A DNA stretch of 64,000 nt from positions 372,001 to 436,000 of the forward strand of contig NZ_JADQTO010000002.1 of assembly GCF_015704865.1 (NCBI RefSeq), in the 5' to 3' direction. Both the position numbers and the translations under genes were made by a program. Below are positions 60,524-64,000 of the stretch, one piece after another. This stretch comes from Actinoplanes aureus. Lineage in GTDB: Bacteria > Actinomycetota > Actinomycetes > Mycobacteriales > Micromonosporaceae. Each line of letters starts with the position of its first letter. Position 1 is the first letter of the stretch. Below the pieces are notes generated by a model, which had not been told where the DNA came from, made no database searches, and worked only from the letters and a program-made list of their open reading frames with translations.

Positions 60524-63500
60524 ATGCCCGTGCTTCGGCGTACGCTCAATGGGTTTGTCGCATTTGCGAGCGTGCTCGCGATGTCGTCGTTCGTCGGGTC
60601 GCAGCCCGCGACCGCGGTCGCGCTGCCGAGCGGTTTCCAGGAGCAGATCGTCTTCAGCGGCCTCAGCTCGCCGGTCGATCTGGAGTTCGCGCCGGATGGT
60701 CGCGTCCTCGTCGCCGAGAAGGGCGGCCGGATCAAGATCTTCGACGACCTCGCCGACACGACCCCGACGGTGTTCGCCGACCTGTCGGTCAACGTGCACA
60801 ACCAGTGGGACCGGGGCCTGCTCGGCATGGCGCTGGCGCCCGACTTCCCCGCCGACCCGTACGTCTACGTGCTGTACACCTACGACGCGCCGCCCGGCGA
60901 GACCGCGCCGGTCTGGAACGACGTGTGCTCCAACGCGAACAACGGGCGCTGCGTGGTCACCGGCCGGCTCTCCCGCCTGCGGGCCAGCGGCAACACCGCC
61001 GGCAGCGAGCAGGTGCTGCTGCACGACTGGTGTCAGCAGTTCCCGAGCCACTCCATCGGTGACCTCGCCTTCGGTGCCGACGGGATGCTCTACGTCGCCG
61101 CCGGTGACGGCGCAAGCTTCAGCGCGGTCGACTACGGCCAGTTGCCCGCCGGTGCGCCGACCAACCCGTGCGCCGACCCGCCCAGCGAGGGCGGGGCGTT
61201 GCGAGCTCAGGACATCCGGACCCCGGCCGACGAGACGCAGCTGGACGGCACGCTGTTGCGGCTCGACCCGGCCACCGGCGCGGCCGCGGCCGGCAACCCG
61301 AACATCGGCTCCGCCGACCCGAACACCCGCCGGATCGTCGCCAACGGCCTGCGTAACCCGTACCGGATCACCATGCGGCCGGGCACCAACGAGACCTGGA
61401 TCTCCGACACCGGGTGGACCACCTGGGAAGAGGTCAACCGGGTGGTCGACCCCACCGCGGGCGTGACCAACTTCGGCTGGCCGTGCTGGGAGGGCAACGG
61501 CCGGCAGCCCGGGTACGACAGCGCCAACCTGCCGATCTGCGAAAACCTCTACACCGCACCGGCGGGTACGCACACCCAGCCGTTCGTCGCCTGGAACCAC
61601 GCCAGCAAGCTCGTCGCGGGCGAGGCCTGCCCGACCGGGAGCTCGTCGTCGACCGGCGTGGCGTTCTACCCGACGGCCGGCGGTCCCTATCCGGACGCGT
61701 ACAACGGCGCGATCTTCTTCGCCGACTACTCGCGCCGGTGCATCTGGGCGTCGCTGCCGTCCACGCCGGGCGGCCTGCCCAGCGCGGCCAACCTGCAGAC
61801 GTTCGTCTCCGACGCCGCCGGCCCGGTCGACCTCGAGGTTGGCCCCGGCGGCGAGCTCTACTACGCCGACCTGGGCGGCACCATCCGCCGGGTGCGTTAC
61901 TTCCCGGGCAACCAGCCGCCGAGCGCGGTCATCGACGCGTCGCCGACGCAGGGCCCGGCGCCGCTGACCGTGACGTTCAACGGTGCCGGCTCCACCGATC
62001 CCGATCCGGCCGACGAGGGTCGCCTGCGGTACGCCTGGGACTTCACCAACGACGGGGTGACCGACTCCACCTCGCCGACGGCGACGTTCACCTACAACGC
62101 GGTGGGCTCGTACACCGCGCGGCTGACGGTGACCGACACGTTGAACGCCACCCACACCAGCACGGTCAGCATCACGCCCGGCAACGAGGCGCCGACCGCG
62201 GTGATCGACACGCCGACCGTGAGCACGACCTGGAAGGTCGGCGACACGATCGCCTTCTCCGGCCACGCCACCGATCCGCAGCAGGGCGACCTACCCGCGT
62301 CCCGCCTCGACTGGGACCTGGTCATGCACCACTGCTCCGCGCCGGACAACTGCCACGAGCACGCCATCCGCAGCTGGACCGGCGTCGCGTCCGGGTCGTT
62401 CGAGGCGCCCGATCACGAGTTCCCGTCCTATCTGGAGCTCCGGCTCGTGGCCACCGACCAGGAGGGCCTGAGGCACGTCGTGACGCGCCGGCTGGACCCT
62501 GAGACGGTCGACCTGACCTTCAACACCGTGCCGTCCGGACTCCAGCTCACCGTCGGCTCGTCGTCGGGCACCACGCCGTTCTCGCGTACGGTGATCCAGG
62601 GCTCGACCAACTCGGTGTCCGCGCCGTCGCCGCAGGGTTCCTCGGCGTTCGCGTCGTGGTCCGACGGCGGGGCGCAGACCCACGTCATCACCGCGCCCAC
62701 GGCGGCGACGACGTACACCGCGACCTACACGGCCGTCCCGGCGCCGCAGCGGATCGGCTACACCCAGGTCGGGACGTCGCTGGACACCGGCGAGATGAAC
62801 CACATGAACGGCTCGCGGTTCGTCACCGGGTCGGACCCGGCCACGGTCACGTCCATGTCGGTGTACATGAAGGCCGTGCAGCCGGCGCCGAACAATCAGT
62901 ACCAGCTCGCCATCTACGCCGATGCGAACGGCTCGCCCGGTGCCCGGTTGGCCACCAGCACGTCGGGCACGCTGACCGCCAACTCGTGGAACACTCGGCC
63001 GATCACCGCGACGCTGGCCGCCGGCACGCCGTACTGGCTCATGTACAACACCAACGGCGACAACAACATGAGCTTCGACGCCGGAACGGCCAACCAGGGC
63101 GCCTGGAGCGCGTCCACGCCGTTCGGCACCTGGCCGGCGACGTTCGGCGGGTCCAGCCGGTGGAACGCGAAGTTCTCCATCTACGCGACCACCGGCGCGG
63201 ACACCGCCGCGCCGGCGGTGACCTCTACTACGCCGGCCGGCGGCGCCAGCGGAGTGGCCTTGAATGCGCCGATCACCGTACGGTTCAGCGAGGGCATGGC
63301 GGCCGGCAGCATCACCCCGGCGAACCTGGAACTACGCGGTCCGGGCGGCACGCTGGTCAACCGGACGGTCGCCTATGACGCGGCCAACCAGGCGGCGACG
63401 ATCACGCCGTCCGCGGCGCTGGCCGCCTCCACCCAGTACACGGTCACCGTCCGGACGGGCGTCACCGACTCGGCGGGCAACGCGCTCGCGGCCGACCACC

Positions 63501-63979
63501 AGTTCTCGTTCACCACGATCGACCCGAGCGCCCCGCGGTTCGGGTACGACGAGGTGGGCGGTTCGCTGGACTCCGGCGACATGAATTACATGAACGGCTC
63601 TCGGTTCGTCAACGGCTCCACCGCGCTCACGGTGAGCCAGATCTCCGTCTACCTCAAGGCGGTGCAGGCCGCGCCGGCCAACCAGTACCAGGTGGCGGTC
63701 TACACCGACGTGAACGGCTCGCCGGGCACGCTGGTGGCGTCGAGCACGTCCGGCACGCTGACCGCCAACTCGTGGAACAGCCGGCCGGTCGCCGCGACGC
63801 TGGCGCCGAACACGGCGTACTGGCTCATGTACAACACCAACGGCGACAACAACATGAGCTACGACGCCGGCAGCGCCAACCAGGGTGCCTGGAGCCAGCC
63901 GCGCCCGTTCGGCACATGGCCGTCCTCGTTCGGTACGTCCACCCGCTGGACCGCGAAGTACTCGATCTACGCCTCGTAG
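60524..63979 (+). CDS. Secreted glucose/sorbosone dehydrogenase-like protein with PKD, Ig-like and duplicated C-terminal domains
   Basis: A 1151-residue protein from ATG 60524 with GGGGAGGGGA just upstream. A signal peptide (~1-32, ending PATAVA) is followed by the GSDH six-bladed propeller (~35-465): FAPDGRVLVAEKGGRIKIF, GLLGMALAPDF, ANGLRNPYRITMRPG, NFGWPCWEGN and LYYADLGGTIRRV. A PKD domain follows (~470-555, YAWDFTNDGV), a second Ig-like region (~560-660), then a chitinase-type Ig segment. Residues ~743-889 and ~1005-1151 are two copies of one beta-rich module, separated by a SbsA-type Ig domain (~895-1000, SGVALNAPITVRFSEGM). It is secreted and probably cell-surface or matrix-bound; substrate unknown. 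Confidence 0.88.
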   Translation: MPVLRRTLNGFVAFASVLAMSSFVGSQPATAVALPSGFQEQIVFSGLSSPVDLEFAPDGRVLVAEKGGRIKIFDDLADTTPTVFADLSVNVHNQWDRGLLGMALAPDFPADPYVYVLYTYDAPPGETAPVWNDVCSNANNGRCVVTGRLSRLRASGNTAGSEQVLLHDWCQQFPSHSIGDLAFGADGMLYVAAGDGASFSAVDYGQLPAGAPTNPCADPPSEGGALRAQDIRTPADETQLDGTLLRLDPATGAAAAGNPNIGSADPNTRRIVANGLRNPYRITMRPGTNETWISDTGWTTWEEVNRVVDPTAGVTNFGWPCWEGNGRQPGYDSANLPICENLYTAPAGTHTQPFVAWNHASKLVAGEACPTGSSSSTGVAFYPTAGGPYPDAYNGAIFFADYSRRCIWASLPSTPGGLPSAANLQTFVSDAAGPVDLEVGPGGELYYADLGGTIRRVRYFPGNQPPSAVIDASPTQGPAPLTVTFNGAGSTDPDPADEGRLRYAWDFTNDGVTDSTSPTATFTYNAVGSYTARLTVTDTLNATHTSTVSITPGNEAPTAVIDTPTVSTTWKVGDTIAFSGHATDPQQGDLPASRLDWDLVMHHCSAPDNCHEHAIRSWTGVASGSFEAPDHEFPSYLELRLVATDQEGLRHVVTRRLDPETVDLTFNTVPSGLQLTVGSSSGTTPFSRTVIQGSTNSVSAPSPQGSSAFASWSDGGAQTHVITAPTAATTYTATYTAVPAPQRIGYTQVGTSLDTGEMNHMNGSRFVTGSDPATVTSMSVYMKAVQPAPNNQYQLAIYADANGSPGARLATSTSGTLTANSWNTRPITATLAAGTPYWLMYNTNGDNNMSFDAGTANQGAWSASTPFGTWPATFGGSSRWNAKFSIYATTGADTAAPAVTSTTPAGGASGVALNAPITVRFSEGMAAGSITPANLELRGPGGTLVNRTVAYDAANQAATITPSAALAASTQYTVTVRTGVTDSAGNALAADHQFSFTTIDPSAPRFGYDEVGGSLDSGDMNYMNGSRFVNGSTALTVSQISVYLKAVQAAPANQYQVAVYTDVNGSPGTLVASSTSGTLTANSWNSRPVAATLAPNTAYWLMYNTNGDNNMSYDAGSANQGAWSQPRPFGTWPSSFGTSTRWTAKYSIYAS
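62750..63190 (+). repeat. C-terminal module, copy 1 (coding)
   Basis: Encodes RIGYTQVGTSLDTGEMNHMN through WNAKFSIYA. Copy 2 encodes the same module with a few changes, and long stretches are also nearly identical at DNA level (for example TCGGGCACGCTGACCGCCAA). Confidence 0.8.
63536..63976 (+). repeat. C-terminal module, copy 2 (coding)
   Basis: Encodes RFGYDEVGGSLDSGDMNYMN through WTAKYSIYA at the C terminus, 441 nt like copy 1 and in the same frame. A recent tandem-type duplication with an Ig-like domain between. Confidence 0.8.
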
Positions 63980-64000
63980 CGCACCCGGCCGGATGAATCG

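Noticed and set aside
60371..62266. Long minus-strand frame opposite the dehydrogenase-like gene
   Set aside because: Composition is that of a shadow frame (glycine, arginine and valine runs), and it lies fully over a well-supported plus-strand gene.
1..64000. CRISPR array
   Set aside because: No regularly spaced short direct repeats were seen, despite the Cas4-like nuclease at 17262; that protein has AddB-type layout and no cas genes are near it.

Overview
The window is high-GC, densely coding DNA with GTG/ATG starts, many 4-nt ATGA/GTGA overlaps and actinobacterial families throughout (WXG100-type proteins, MmyB-type XRE regulators, GT87, CUT1 sugar ABC genes, ricin-lectin secreted enzymes, HTH-NB-ARC regulators). 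It is most consistent with a filamentous actinomycete chromosome, possibly Micromonosporaceae; no marker gene fixes the genus.

Layout. (1) 1-2956: the end of an unknown gene, then a tight five-gene operon with a YbaB-like protein, a small helical protein that appears frameshifted, a WXG-type protein with a membrane tail, and two membrane proteins; it looks ESX/type VII-associated. (2) 3316-17014: a complete class 1 DISARM operon in the canonical order drmD-drmMI-drmA-drmB-drmC. (3) 17262-26499: four co-directional genes. The last three are the pPIWI-RE three-gene module (REase, DinG-like Fe-S helicase, pPIWI-RE protein). The first is an extra AddB/Cas4-like PD-(D/E)XK nuclease with Fe-S-type cysteines that overlaps the REase gene by 29 nt. 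DISARM and this module form one continuous same-strand defence island of about 23 kb. (4) 26673-31010: accessory genes of unknown function, two of them with the same short zinc-knuckle motif, ending in an ISL3-type transposase remnant.

(5) 31399-31448 and 42936-42978 are two truncated copies of the 3' half of a tRNA-Arg(ACG) gene. Each is followed by a diverged but homologous terminator and a doubled GTGGTGATC motif. They look like attachment-site scars from tandem integration and bracket an 11.5-kb segment. That segment holds a PilZ protein and a sugar-utilisation regulon: GH3 glycosidase, LacI repressor, binding protein plus two permeases without an ATPase, and a secreted GH93-like/ricin-lectin enzyme. 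Two palindromes of type ACGAAAA-N-TTTTCGT in the divergent promoter are the probable operators. Arabinan or arabino-oligosaccharide use is the best guess.

(6) 43369-50769: a GT87 mannosyltransferase-like gene, a diacylglycerol-kinase-family gene, small genes, and a run of decayed genes (transketolase end, SpoIIE-type phosphatase, Uma2, VOC). It also contains a non-coding tandem repeat of paired hairpins near 48.3-48.5 kb. (7) 50764-63979: ordinary chromosomal genes: acyltransferase, XRE regulator, serine beta-lactamase-like hydrolase, HTH-NB-ARC regulator, RidA-like protein, three alpha/beta hydrolases (one truncated), an MMPL transporter, and a large secreted glucose/sorbosone dehydrogenase-like protein with PKD and duplicated C-terminal modules.

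The part most worth following up is the four-gene pPIWI-RE variant fused back-to-back with DISARM, together with the composition break inside the DISARM methyltransferase that suggests exchange of its specificity domain.
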